A DNA stretch of 6,236 nucleotides from Eubacterium sp. UBA5416. GTDB lineage: Bacteria; Bacillota; Clostridia; Lachnospirales; Lachnospiraceae. Below the pieces are notes generated by a model. That model saw only the letters and a program-made list of their open reading frames with translations, did not search any database and was not told the DNA's origin. Each line of letters begins with the position of its first letter. Position 1 is the first letter of the stretch. The DNA is taken from NCBI GenBank assembly GCA_002409525.1, contig DHNM01000065.1, positions 2,945 to 9,180 of the forward strand. The letters are read 5' to 3'. Positions 1-6,057 of the stretch are shown here, piece by piece. The position numbers and the translations under genes were made by a program.

Positions 1-42
1 TGCGTTTCATGCCTGCATGAAAAAGCATGGTTTTGAGACCCG
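1..42 (+). repeat. Palindromic repeat, left copy (partner at 6108-6149)
   Basis: This 42-base stretch matches the reverse complement of 6108-6149 at 38 of 42 positions. Its core is a perfect 8-bp inverted repeat, TTTCATGC / GCATGAAA (5-12 and 15-22), with two bases between the arms. Two of the four differences from the other copy fall exactly on those two central bases, so the stem is conserved while the loop varies. Similarity continues loosely for about 13 more bases inward with small gaps. The copy touches the window edge, so its outer limit is unknown. It lies downstream of the minus-strand exporter operon and no ORF is evident in it. It is probably a REP-like dispersed intergenic repeat; this is inference, since only two copies are visible. 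Confidence 0.75.
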
Positions 43-60
43 AACAAAAATGAGAAAGCA

Positions 61-73
61 GCCCGTTTAGGGC
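61..73 (-). terminator. Weak candidate terminator of the exporter operon
   Basis: Read on the minus strand, the sequence ten bases after the small exporter gene's stop codon forms GCCC-TAAAC-GGGC, a 4-bp all-GC stem. It is followed by a pyrimidine/T-rich stretch ending in TTTTT (46-60). The placement is right for ending the operon, but the stem is short and the T-tract is interrupted, so the call is tentative. The adjacent repeat hairpin (5-22) could contribute to transcript-end structure. Confidence 0.3.
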
Positions 74-82
74 GGATTTCGA

Positions 83-529
83 TTATGATCTCATAAATTT
101 CTGTCTCCATCCCTTTTTAAATACTCGAAATACGGAATCCATCAAAAAAATTGCCAGCGCAATAACACCAGCTATTTCAATGGTTTCAACAAAATAATAT
201 CCGGTCAATTTGCTCCCCTCCATTATCATGGAATAAACAATCCGATACATACCCGCTCCCGGCACAGTAGGTAAGATTCCTGCTACTAAAAATAATGTCA
301 CAGGAGCTTTAAATTTTCTCGCAAGCATATGTGACAAAAATGCTACGACAAGCGCTGAAAAAAAGGATGCAGCGACATTTCCCATCTGCAGTAAATCTGC
401 ACAGGCCTCAAAAACCAGGCCTCCCACAGCTCCTACGGCACCGGTAGCCACTAAGAAGTTCTTCGGAACTTCTATCAAAAGTGAAAATGATACGAGTCCA
501 ATAAAAAGGCCTGCCAATTTAATGATCAC
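83..529 (-). CDS. Small subunit of a split ThrE-type exporter (YjjB-like)
   Basis: This is a 148-residue membrane protein of the threonine/serine exporter family, small-subunit type (DUF3815, YjjB-like). Hydrophobic segments lie at about residues 3-20, 26-42, 50-68, 76-96 and 112-133. The family signature appears as LPTVPGAGMY at 86-95, and a basic tail follows (KKGWRQK). The start is GTG: a strong AGGAGGT lies 8 bases upstream, and the GTG overlaps the TGA stop of the upstream large-subunit gene (GTGA), indicating translational coupling. In this family the small subunit corresponds to the C-terminal half of one-piece ThrE and works with a YjjP-like partner. E. coli YjjP/YjjB has been linked to succinate export and ThrE to threonine/serine export. 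The substrate here cannot be told from sequence. Confidence 0.88.
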   Translation of the reverse strand: MIIKLAGLFIGLVSFSLLIEVPKNFLVATGAVGAVGGLVFEACADLLQMGNVAASFFSALVVAFLSHMLARKFKAPVTLFLVAGILPTVPGAGMYRIVYSMIMEGSKLTGYYFVETIEIAGVIALAIFLMDSVFRVFKKGWRQKFMRS

Positions 530-1317
530 AGCGGAACACCTCCTGTCAGAAATTTTCCTATTGCCATACCTGAGCCAACTCCTGTCACTATGGCAGCTGC
601 TTTCAGAAATGCTTCCAAAATTCCCGCCGCTCCGGATAAATTATCTCCCTGCAATGTATCTCGTACAGCATTGGTAATCGTAACACCTGGAACAAGCGGC
701 ATAATTGCACTGATAATTACTGTATCCATATTCATATTCTTTATTACACGTTGAAGCAGAACACTGACAAGTGCAATACTAAATCCACAGATTATGTCTA
801 AAAAGAGAGCATTTGTCTTTACCTTTTTTGCAAAAGTAGTAATTACAGCTTCCAAAGCCCCGACGATGAAAGCTGCCAGAACCTCCATGGTTTTTCCTCC
901 AAAATACAGTGCAAAACCAATGACAGCACCAATCGTTGCAAGATTATATAGAAGTTTGCTGTATTGATTTCCCTTAAGCTGTTTTAATTCTTCATATGTC
1001 TGTCCAAGTGTCAATTCATCATTACAAAACTGTCTGGATATTTCATTAACACATACAATTTTGTTCAAATTAATCCCTCTGCTTTTAACTCTTCGGACTA
1101 TTGTCAGAGGTTCATGATTCTCTTTTTGTAACGTGACAAGGATAGCCGTATTAAATGCCACAGGATCTACATGTTCAGCACCGGATTTGTTCAGAATATG
1201 AGCCATCGTGTCTTCGACACGGTAGGTCTCCGCTCCGCTTCTCAGCATGATCTCCCCTGCCATTACCGCAGTCCTCATTAGTTGTTTACTGTCCAGTTTG
1301 TTTTTATTCTTCTTCAT
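526..1317 (-). CDS. Large subunit of a split ThrE-type exporter (YjjP-like)
   Basis: This 263-residue protein belongs to the ThrE/YjjP family (DUF1212). Residues 1-118 are soluble and contain the typical opening GEIMLRSGAETYRVEDT (21-37), a segment thought to be cytosolic. Residues 122-255 hold about five hydrophobic segments, including the signature PLVPGVTITNAVRD at 207-220, followed by GDNLSG. The length fits the two-gene form, in which a YjjB-like protein supplies the remaining membrane half; that gene follows directly with a 4-base overlap. The ATG start lies 8 bases after the regulator's stop codon. An AGGAG is present but only two bases from the ATG, so translation probably depends on coupling to the regulator. 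No better-placed alternative start was seen. A role in exporting amino acids or dicarboxylates is inferred from the family, and the actual substrate is unknown. Confidence 0.9.
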   Translation of the reverse strand: MKKNKNKLDSKQLMRTAVMAGEIMLRSGAETYRVEDTMAHILNKSGAEHVDPVAFNTAILVTLQKENHEPLTIVRRVKSRGINLNKIVCVNEISRQFCNDELTLGQTYEELKQLKGNQYSKLLYNLATIGAVIGFALYFGGKTMEVLAAFIVGALEAVITTFAKKVKTNALFLDIICGFSIALVSVLLQRVIKNMNMDTVIISAIMPLVPGVTITNAVRDTLQGDNLSGAAGILEAFLKAAAIVTGVGSGMAIGKFLTGGVPL

Positions 1318-1325
1318 ATCTCCTA

Positions 1326-1997
1326 TTATAGCTCATTAATCTGATTCAGCAAAGAAAACTTATTTTTTTCGTAAGATATTAACCCGTCTCGTTTCATCTT
1401 ACCAAGTTCATTTGACAATGCGCTGCGGTCTACACACAGATAATTGGCAAGCTGCAGTCGGTTAAATGGAATTTCAAACTGATTCCTGCCCTGTACTGCC
1501 GCCTGGTAGGAGAGATATGACAGTAGTCTGTCTCTGATAGATTTCGGTGTCGTGTGGCTGATTTTTCTCGATAAATTCAAATTTTTTTCAGCCATAATAG
1601 AAAGCATATTTTGGACAATCTTCATATAGAAGGGGCAGGAGTTGTCACATGTCTCTGCAATATTGTTCATATTAAGAAAAAGTATTTTTGAGGGTTCTGC
1701 CGCCACAACATCAATCATAAGTATTGCTTTTTTGGCGCATACATATGCTTCTGCAAACACACGTCCGGCACCAATATTATCGAGAATGCTCACATTGCCC
1801 CATACATCATTCTGCTCAATGTTTACACCTCCTGAAACCACCAGTCCGATGGCGTCCACAACGCTCCCGCTGTGATAAATAACATCTCCCTTATTGTATT
1901 CTTTAATATATGCCTTCAGACATTTTAAAGCTGACTTTGTCTCTTCTTCTGTGAGGCCTTTAAAAACTCTTGTATTTGAAATAAATTTATAATCCAT
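1326..1997 (-). CDS. Crp/Fnr-family transcriptional regulator, HcpR-like
   Basis: This is a one-domain-plus-HTH regulator. Numbered from this start (223 residues), an effector-binding cupin of the cyclic-nucleotide-binding fold spans about 12-112 (including KGDVIYHSGS and VVSGGV), followed by a dimerisation helix. A C-terminal winged HTH lies at about 177-218 (NRLQLANYLCVDRSALSNELGKMKRDGLI as separate helices). The N-terminal four-Cys cluster of true FNR is absent. CDNSC in the linker supplies two of the five cysteines. The open frame extends to an ATG at 2051, but that start would have almost no leader and no ribosome binding site. The ATG at 1997 has GGAGGAG upstream, although the spacing (14 bases) is long. 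The gene is divergent from the ferredoxin-hcp pair and is the first gene of the exporter operon. Control of hcp (HcpR role, NO or redox sensing) is inferred from position and family. The effector is not known. Confidence 0.85.
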   Translation of the reverse strand: MDYKFISNTRVFKGLTEEETKSALKCLKAYIKEYNKGDVIYHSGSVVDAIGLVVSGGVNIEQNDVWGNVSILDNIGAGRVFAEAYVCAKKAILMIDVVAAEPSKILFLNMNNIAETCDNSCPFYMKIVQNMLSIMAEKNLNLSRKISHTTPKSIRDRLLSYLSYQAAVQGRNQFEIPFNRLQLANYLCVDRSALSNELGKMKRDGLISYEKNKFSLLNQINEL

Positions 1998-2034
1998 ATG
2001 AAAGTACCAGACTCCTCCAGATATTTTTCTTATT

Positions 2035-2050
2035 TGTTGTTTTAACAACA
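2035..2050. promoter_or_regulatory. 16-bp palindromic operator, Crp/Fnr geometry
   Basis: TGTTGTTTTAACAACA is an inverted repeat with two perfect 7-base arms and two central bases. Its TGTTG-N6-CAACA layout has the same 5-6-5 spacing as a classical CRP site. Its centre (2042.5) is about 41.5 bases before the predicted start of the plus-strand ferredoxin-hcp transcript, the class II activator position. It also lies just downstream of the predicted start of the minus-strand regulator transcript. Binding by the adjacent Crp/Fnr-like protein is inference; the sequence shows only the palindrome and its position. Confidence 0.6.
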
Positions 2051-2064
2051 TACATTTGCTGATG

Positions 2065-2093
2065 ATTATAGTATGATCAGGTCATGAAGTCAA
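2065..2093 (-). promoter_or_regulatory. Sigma-A promoter of the regulator-exporter operon
   Basis: On the minus strand, TTGACT (2088-2093) is followed after exactly 17 bases by a perfect TATAAT (2065-2070). Transcription should begin near 2057-2060, giving a leader of about 60 bases before the ATG at 1997. The palindrome at 2035-2050 would then lie within the first bases of the transcript, a position suited to repression. The spacer of this promoter contains the -10 box of the opposing promoter. Confidence 0.8.
2072..2077 (+). promoter_or_regulatory. -10 box of the ferredoxin-hcp promoter, activator-dependent type
   Basis: TATGAT is a good -10 element on the plus strand, 34 bases before the ferredoxin gene's start. 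The matching -35 position (2049-2054, CATACA) is poor, which is typical of promoters needing an activator. The palindrome at 2035-2050 is centred about 41.5 bases before the expected start at about 2084. The box is separated by one base from the -10 box of the divergent minus-strand promoter, so the two promoters probably cannot be occupied by polymerase together. Confidence 0.55.
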
Positions 2094-2111
2094 GAACAGG
2101 AGGTTAAAAAC

Positions 2112-2795
2112 TTGATTCGAAAGATTATACAGATTGATGAGGATAGATGTAACGGATGCGGCCTTTGTGCAGATGCCTGTCAGGAGGGAGCTATTGAAAT
2201 GGTGAACAACAAGGCGAGACTGACTCGCGAAGACTATTGTGACGGACTTGGCAACTGCCTTCCGGTGTGTCCCGCAGATGCGATTACTTTTGTTGAGAAA
2301 GAAGCTGAGGCATATGATGCGGGACAGCCATTTCCATCAGATGCGGGATGTCCCGGATCTCGTATAAGACAATTTGAACGGACAAGCGATAAACAAGTGG
2401 CAGCCGGGTTAAATATTCCTGTACAGCCGGAATCCATGTTAAGACAGTGGCCCGTTCAGATCAAATTAGCACCGGTAAATGCTCCTTATTTTGATAACGC
2501 AGATCTTTTGGTCGCAGCAGACTGTACAGCTTATGCCTATGCAGATTTTCATAATAGATTCATTCGAAATAGGATTACACTCATTGGCTGTCCAAAACTC
2601 GACGATGTGGATTATACAGAGAAACTCACTGAGATCATCAGCCGGAACAATATTAAGAGTCTTACGATTGTTCGCATGGAGGTTCCCTGCTGCGGAGGAC
2701 TGCAGTATGCGGCGGAAAATGCTTTAAAGTCCAGTGGAAAGTTCATCCCCTGGCAGGTAGTCACTCTATCGACAGATGGAAATATCATAGATTAA
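2112..2795 (+). CDS. 4Fe-4S ferredoxin-like protein of the hcp operon
   Basis: This 227-residue protein probably passes electrons to Hcp, encoded downstream. The N-terminal 60 residues are a bacterial-ferredoxin-like domain. The first motif is C13-x2-C16-x2-C19-x3-C23. The second is C43-x5-C49-x3-C53-P, in which the position expected for its second Cys is Leu46, so the second cluster has a missing or non-Cys ligand. Residues about 105-227 form a conserved-looking domain of unknown function with C138 (AADCTAYAY), C160 (GCPKLD) and adjacent C193-C194 (VPCCGG); C80 lies in the linker. The start is TTG, supported by AGGAGG with an 8-base spacer (2098-2103). It is cytoplasmic, with no signal or membrane segment. 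I recognise it as a family often found beside hcp in clostridia. The electron-donor role is inference from context. Confidence 0.85.
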   Translation: MIRKIIQIDEDRCNGCGLCADACQEGAIEMVNNKARLTREDYCDGLGNCLPVCPADAITFVEKEAEAYDAGQPFPSDAGCPGSRIRQFERTSDKQVAAGLNIPVQPESMLRQWPVQIKLAPVNAPYFDNADLLVAADCTAYAYADFHNRFIRNRITLIGCPKLDDVDYTEKLTEIISRNNIKSLTIVRMEVPCCGGLQYAAENALKSSGKFIPWQVVTLSTDGNIID

Positions 2796-2824
2796 CAGAT
2801 CTTATGATCTTTTAATAAATATCT

Positions 2825-2861
2825 TGATACAAGGGACAACTACTTTAAGTCCTGAGTATCA
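2825..2861 (+). promoter_or_regulatory. Stem-loop in the hcp leader, upstream of the ribosome binding site
   Basis: Between the ferredoxin and hcp genes, TGATAC (2825-2830) pairs with GTATCA (2856-2861). After a 2x2 internal loop (AA opposite GA), GGGAC (2833-2837) pairs with GTCCT (2849-2853, one G-U pair). The loop is 11 bases. The foot of the stem ends 8 bases before the hcp ribosome binding site AGGAGG (2869-2874). It is not followed by a T-tract, so it is not a simple terminator. It may be a processing or stability element that lets hcp be expressed at a different level from the ferredoxin gene, or it may be a DNA-binding palindrome. Its function is unproven. I saw no convincing separate hcp promoter in this 87-base gap. 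Confidence 0.45.
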
Positions 2862-2882
2862 CACAAATAGGAGGAAAATCAA

Positions 2883-4442
2883 ATGGATCAACAAATGTTT
2901 TGTTTTCAATGTGAACAGACCGCAGGAGGATGCGGATGTACCGGACGTGCCGGTGTCTGTGGAAAGACTCACGATGTTGCAAATGATCAGGATGATCTGC
3001 TCGGCGCACTGATCGGGTTATCGAATACAGTAAAAAAACCGGACAGCAAGACAGATAGATTAATAATAGAAGGTCTGTTCACCACTGTCACAAACGTGAA
3101 CTTTAACGAAGATACTGTTAAGGAAATAACAGCAAAGGTAGACCGCGAGGCGGCAAAGTACAACATCAGTAATCTAAAACATTATGACATGAACAAAATC
3201 TGGAACGCAAATGAAGATATCCGTTCTCTGAAGTCTTTAATTCTATTTGGAATCAAGGGAATGGCAGCTTATGCCTATCATGCTATGGTACTCGGATATA
3301 CAGACAACACCGTAAATGAATTTTTCTACAAAGCCCTTCGGACAATCAGCGAAGATAAAACCATGGATGAACTTCTTCCTATAGTTATGGAAACCGGAAA
3401 AGTTAATCTCACCTGCATGGAACTTCTGGATACGGCAAATACCAAATCTTATGGTACACCGGCTCCGACTACGGTACCGCTGACTGTAGAAAAAGGTCCG
3501 TTTATCGTTGTAAGCGGCCATGATCTTCGAGATCTTAAACTTCTTTTGGAGCAGACAAAGGGCAAAGGAATCAATGTTTATACACATGGTGAGATGCTTC
3601 CCGCACACGCATATCCCTTATTAAAAGAATATCCGCAGCTAAAGGGTAATTTCGGAACGGCATGGCAGAATCAGCAAAAGGAATTCGCTGATATTCCCGC
3701 TCCTGTTCTCTTTACGACAAACTGCCTGATGCCGGTTAAATCTTCCTACGCAGACCGTGTATTCACCACAGAAGTTGTCTCCTATCCAGAATTGGTACAT
3801 ATCGGAGAAGACAAAGATTTCACACCGGTAATTGAAAAGGCTCTGGAACTTGGCGGATATAAAGAAGATACTGAATTCACCGGTATCAATGGCGGAAAAG
3901 AAGTCACGACCGGTTTTGGACATGGAACCGTTCTTTCCGTCGCTGACAAAGTTGTAGATGCCGTAAAAGCCGGAGATATCAAACACTTCTTCCTGGTAGG
4001 CGGATGCGACGGGGCACGTCCGGGACGGAACTATTACACGGAATTTGTGGAAAAGGCTCCCTCAGACAGCGTTATCCTCACTCTTGCATGCGGCAAATAC
4101 CGCTTCAATGATTTGGACCTTGGAACAATTGACGGACTTCCGAGAATCATGGATATGGGACAATGCAACGATGCGTACAGCGCGATTAAGGTTGCCGTTG
4201 CTCTGGCAGATGCTTTTGACTGCGGGGTAAATGAGCTTCCTCTGACGATGGTTCTGTCCTGGTATGAACAGAAGGCAGTATGTATCTTACTGACACTGCT
4301 CTCACTGGGAATCAAAAATATCTACCTCGGGCCAACGCTGCCGGCTTTCCTGTCTCGGAATGTATTAAATTATCTGGTAGAAAACTTTAACATTTCACCG
4401 ACAAGCACCCCAGACGAAGACCTCAAAAAAATATTGGGTTAA
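2883..4442 (+). CDS. hcp: Hybrid cluster protein (hydroxylamine reductase)
   Basis: Hcp is a cytoplasmic iron-sulfur protein. It reduces hydroxylamine to ammonia in vitro and is now associated mainly with NO reduction and protein S-nitrosylation. The N-terminal cluster ligands fit C7-x2-C10-x8-C19-x6-C26, close to the class I (Desulfovibrio-type) pattern, with an extra Cys at 17. All expected ligands of the hybrid Fe-S-O cluster are visible: His213 (SGHDLRD), Glu237 (HGEMLPAH), Cys281 (TTNCLMP), Cys375 (GGCDGARPGR, the persulfide position), Cys403 (ACGKYRF), Cys428 (GQCNDAYSA) and Glu462 (WYEQKAV). At 519 residues it is slightly short for class I (about 550), with the shortfall before His213. 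The ATG has AGGAGG 8 bases upstream. It is the second gene after the ferredoxin-like partner and ends at a strong terminator. Confidence 0.97.
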   Translation: MDQQMFCFQCEQTAGGCGCTGRAGVCGKTHDVANDQDDLLGALIGLSNTVKKPDSKTDRLIIEGLFTTVTNVNFNEDTVKEITAKVDREAAKYNISNLKHYDMNKIWNANEDIRSLKSLILFGIKGMAAYAYHAMVLGYTDNTVNEFFYKALRTISEDKTMDELLPIVMETGKVNLTCMELLDTANTKSYGTPAPTTVPLTVEKGPFIVVSGHDLRDLKLLLEQTKGKGINVYTHGEMLPAHAYPLLKEYPQLKGNFGTAWQNQQKEFADIPAPVLFTTNCLMPVKSSYADRVFTTEVVSYPELVHIGEDKDFTPVIEKALELGGYKEDTEFTGINGGKEVTTGFGHGTVLSVADKVVDAVKAGDIKHFFLVGGCDGARPGRNYYTEFVEKAPSDSVILTLACGKYRFNDLDLGTIDGLPRIMDMGQCNDAYSAIKVAVALADAFDCGVNELPLTMVLSWYEQKAVCILLTLLSLGIKNIYLGPTLPAFLSRNVLNYLVENFNISPTSTPDEDLKKILG

Positions 4443-4462
4443 TTTCACCCCTTCATCATAAA

Positions 4463-4505
4463 ATAAGCTTCAGGAAGTATGTTATCTACACTTCCTGAAG
4501 CTTAT
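4463..4505. terminator. Bidirectional terminator between hcp and the M23 peptidase gene
   Basis: A perfect 16-bp inverted repeat (4463-4478 with 4490-4505) encloses an 11-base loop. It begins 20 bases after the hcp stop codon, and its last base is the first base of the convergent gene's stop codon (TGA read on the minus strand). On the minus strand the stem runs into TTATTTTATG, a reasonable T-tract. On the plus strand the tail (CATTTCATC after the stem) is poorer in T, so it may be stronger in the minus direction. Confidence 0.88.
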
Positions 4506-5578
4506 CATTTCATCGTGTGATCTACCATATCATATACACGATAATATTCTTTTGTTTTTGTGTCTTTATAGGTAGCTGATCGATTCTGAGCAAGAAAACG
4601 CGTGAGATTATAACAATCAACCCAGATTTCATTATTTCCATCTTTCTGAGATTCATCAAAGATAAGCTGCAGACCCCAGTGAAGGTGAACAGTATCAATG
4701 TTATTCACATTTTCTTTCGGGCTATATCCTGTGTGCCCCATATAACCAATCACATCACCGGCCTTTATCTTGCTTCCCTCTTTCAAATCCAAGTGATATG
4801 GGAAATTCTGCCTCAGGTGAGCATAGTAATAATATCTTTTTTTATCAAAGCTTCGGATACCAATTCTCCATCCCCCGTACTGGTTCCAGCCTAATGCCTC
4901 CACATATCCTGATTCGATCGCAATCACGGGTGTCCCAATCTGACCCATCATGTCATGACCAAGATGCGGTCTGCTATATCCATATGCGCGTGGTTTCCCG
5001 AAGTCATCATAGTCATCGTACGCAAATCCATCGGCAATCGGTGAAAATGCCTTTAGTCCATAACTCTTTTCCCAAGTCTTTTCGCCCTTCTCGTCTTCCT
5101 TTTGTATTTCAAACTCGCCAACCATGCCGCCTAATATCGCCGAATATGCTTCGAGATAGTAATTATAATACTTTTTATCTCTGGTCAATTTTTCTAATGT
5201 ATTCTCCCTGTTGACAAGCACTTCCGCCACAGTGTCCATATCGGAAGTTTTATAATTTGAAAAATCGCCGCCATTTCTGGCCGCCAGATAAGCAAGCAGA
5301 GTGATCCAATTCAACTCCACTTTCTGATTATGGGTTTTTACATCCCACTGGTAAGCATCCTGCAATGCCTGGTAAGTCACATTAAAATCAACCCATTTTA
5401 TGTAATCTTTCTTCTTTTCCGGTTCTTCCCGGGTCTTTGTTGAATTTTCTTCGTCCTTAATCTGAAAGTTTTCATTTGAAACATTGTTTTGCCTGATTCC
5501 CTGAATGGCAAAGCTAAGAATCAGCAATGCACATACACCAGACAAAATGATCTTTTTATTGGTAAAATGAATCTTCAC
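4505..5578 (-). CDS. Membrane-anchored M23 family metallopeptidase (LytH/YunA-like)
   Basis: This 357-residue cell-envelope protein probably cleaves peptide bonds in peptidoglycan. A single hydrophobic segment at about residues 9-27, after a lysine-containing N-terminus, is a signal anchor, placing the rest outside the membrane. A charged linker (about 35-58) is followed by a conserved-looking helical region (about 60-155) and the M23 domain (about 195-305). The zinc-site motifs are intact: H205-x3-D209 (HLGHD), H254 (YAHL) and H298-x-H300 (HLHWG), so an active enzyme is expected. The start is GTG with only a weak GGGGA upstream. The gene lies 57 bases downstream of the Rrf2 gene on the same strand, and I saw no clear promoter of its own, so co-transcription is possible. 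It resembles Bacillus LytH (YunA), but the exact bond cut and any sporulation role are not shown. Confidence 0.88.
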   Translation of the reverse strand: MKIHFTNKKIILSGVCALLILSFAIQGIRQNNVSNENFQIKDEENSTKTREEPEKKKDYIKWVDFNVTYQALQDAYQWDVKTHNQKVELNWITLLAYLAARNGGDFSNYKTSDMDTVAEVLVNRENTLEKLTRDKKYYNYYLEAYSAILGGMVGEFEIQKEDEKGEKTWEKSYGLKAFSPIADGFAYDDYDDFGKPRAYGYSRPHLGHDMMGQIGTPVIAIESGYVEALGWNQYGGWRIGIRSFDKKRYYYYAHLRQNFPYHLDLKEGSKIKAGDVIGYMGHTGYSPKENVNNIDTVHLHWGLQLIFDESQKDGNNEIWVDCYNLTRFLAQNRSATYKDTKTKEYYRVYDMVDHTMK

Positions 5579-5591
5579 ATAGATTCCCCGC

Positions 5592-5611
5592 TATAGAAAC
5601 CTCTTTCTATA
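5592..5611. repeat. 20-bp AT-rich palindrome before the M23 gene
   Basis: TATAGAAA and TTTCTATA are perfect 8-base arms around CCTC. The palindrome occupies the short gap between the Rrf2 and M23 genes, ending just before the weak GGGGA ribosome binding site of the M23 gene. No T-tract follows on the minus strand, so it is not a standard terminator. It could be an operator or an RNA hairpin affecting translation. There is no evidence to choose between them. Confidence 0.5.
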
Positions 5612-5635
5612 TTTACGTCATTTCATGTGAAGTTA

Positions 5636-6037
5636 TTACAGTGAAAAAACCGCAGACAGCGATTTACTTTGCAGTTCATCAGTTAAAACTTCCTGTAACC
5701 TGTAAAATTCCTGATGAAGTTTACAAATATCTGATTTAGTATTTCTGGAACAATGATATTCGTCCTGCAGGCATTCTGTAATCAGCAGTTCTTTATCTAC
5801 GACCTCAATCACATCATAAAGAGTGACCTCATCCAAACTCTTTTTTAGGGAATAGCCTCCATTTGTTCCCCGATAGCTTTTGATAATGCCGGATTTTTCC
5901 AGCTTCCTGGTTATTTTATATGCTATAGAGACACTGATATCTTCCCGGATACACATTTCACGAACGCTTACAATGTTTTTATCGGCTAATACTCTTAAAA
6001 TTCTGACCGCATAATCTACTTCTCTGGTAATTAACAT
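5636..6037 (-). CDS. Rrf2-family transcriptional regulator, probable Fe-S sensor
   Basis: This 133-residue protein is a typical small Rrf2 regulator. The N-terminal winged HTH starts with the family hallmark MLITREVDYAVRIL and includes KITRKLEKSGIIKSYRGTNGGYSL (about 41-64, wing with the RGxxGGY motif). The C-terminal part carries C89-x6-C96-x8-C105, a three-Cys set like the cluster ligands of IscR and NsrR but with wider spacing; C29 is an extra Cys. An Fe-S cluster sensing NO, oxygen or cluster status is therefore likely, though which is unknown. The ATG has GAGGA five to six bases upstream, and a near-consensus promoter leaves a leader of about 15 bases. It lies near hcp, which is an NsrR target in enterobacteria, but it is separated from hcp by a terminator and a convergent gene, so any link is inference. 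Confidence 0.9.
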   Translation of the reverse strand: MLITREVDYAVRILRVLADKNIVSVREMCIREDISVSIAYKITRKLEKSGIIKSYRGTNGGYSLKKSLDEVTLYDVIEVVDKELLITECLQDEYHCSRNTKSDICKLHQEFYRLQEVLTDELQSKSLSAVFSL

Positions 6038-6057
6038 AACTATCCTCTTTTATTAAA

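Noticed and set aside
2797..2810. AGATC-TTAT-GATCT hairpin followed by TTTT after the ferredoxin gene as an intrinsic terminator
   Set aside because: The stem is only 5 bp and A/T-rich, so it is too weak to end transcription. Hcp directly downstream has no clear promoter of its own, so read-through is expected.
2890..2904. AACAAA-TGT-TTTGTT palindrome at the start of hcp, sharing a 12-mer with the Rrf2 promoter spacer (6065-6076)
   Set aside because: It encodes the expected QQMFCF N-terminus leading to the first cluster Cys and is all A/T-rich; the shared 12-mer is most likely chance.
3243..4315. Several antisense frames of 66-121 codons within hcp
   Set aside because: All lie opposite a clearly conserved gene, have no family features and no ribosome binding sites. 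They are shadows of hcp coding.
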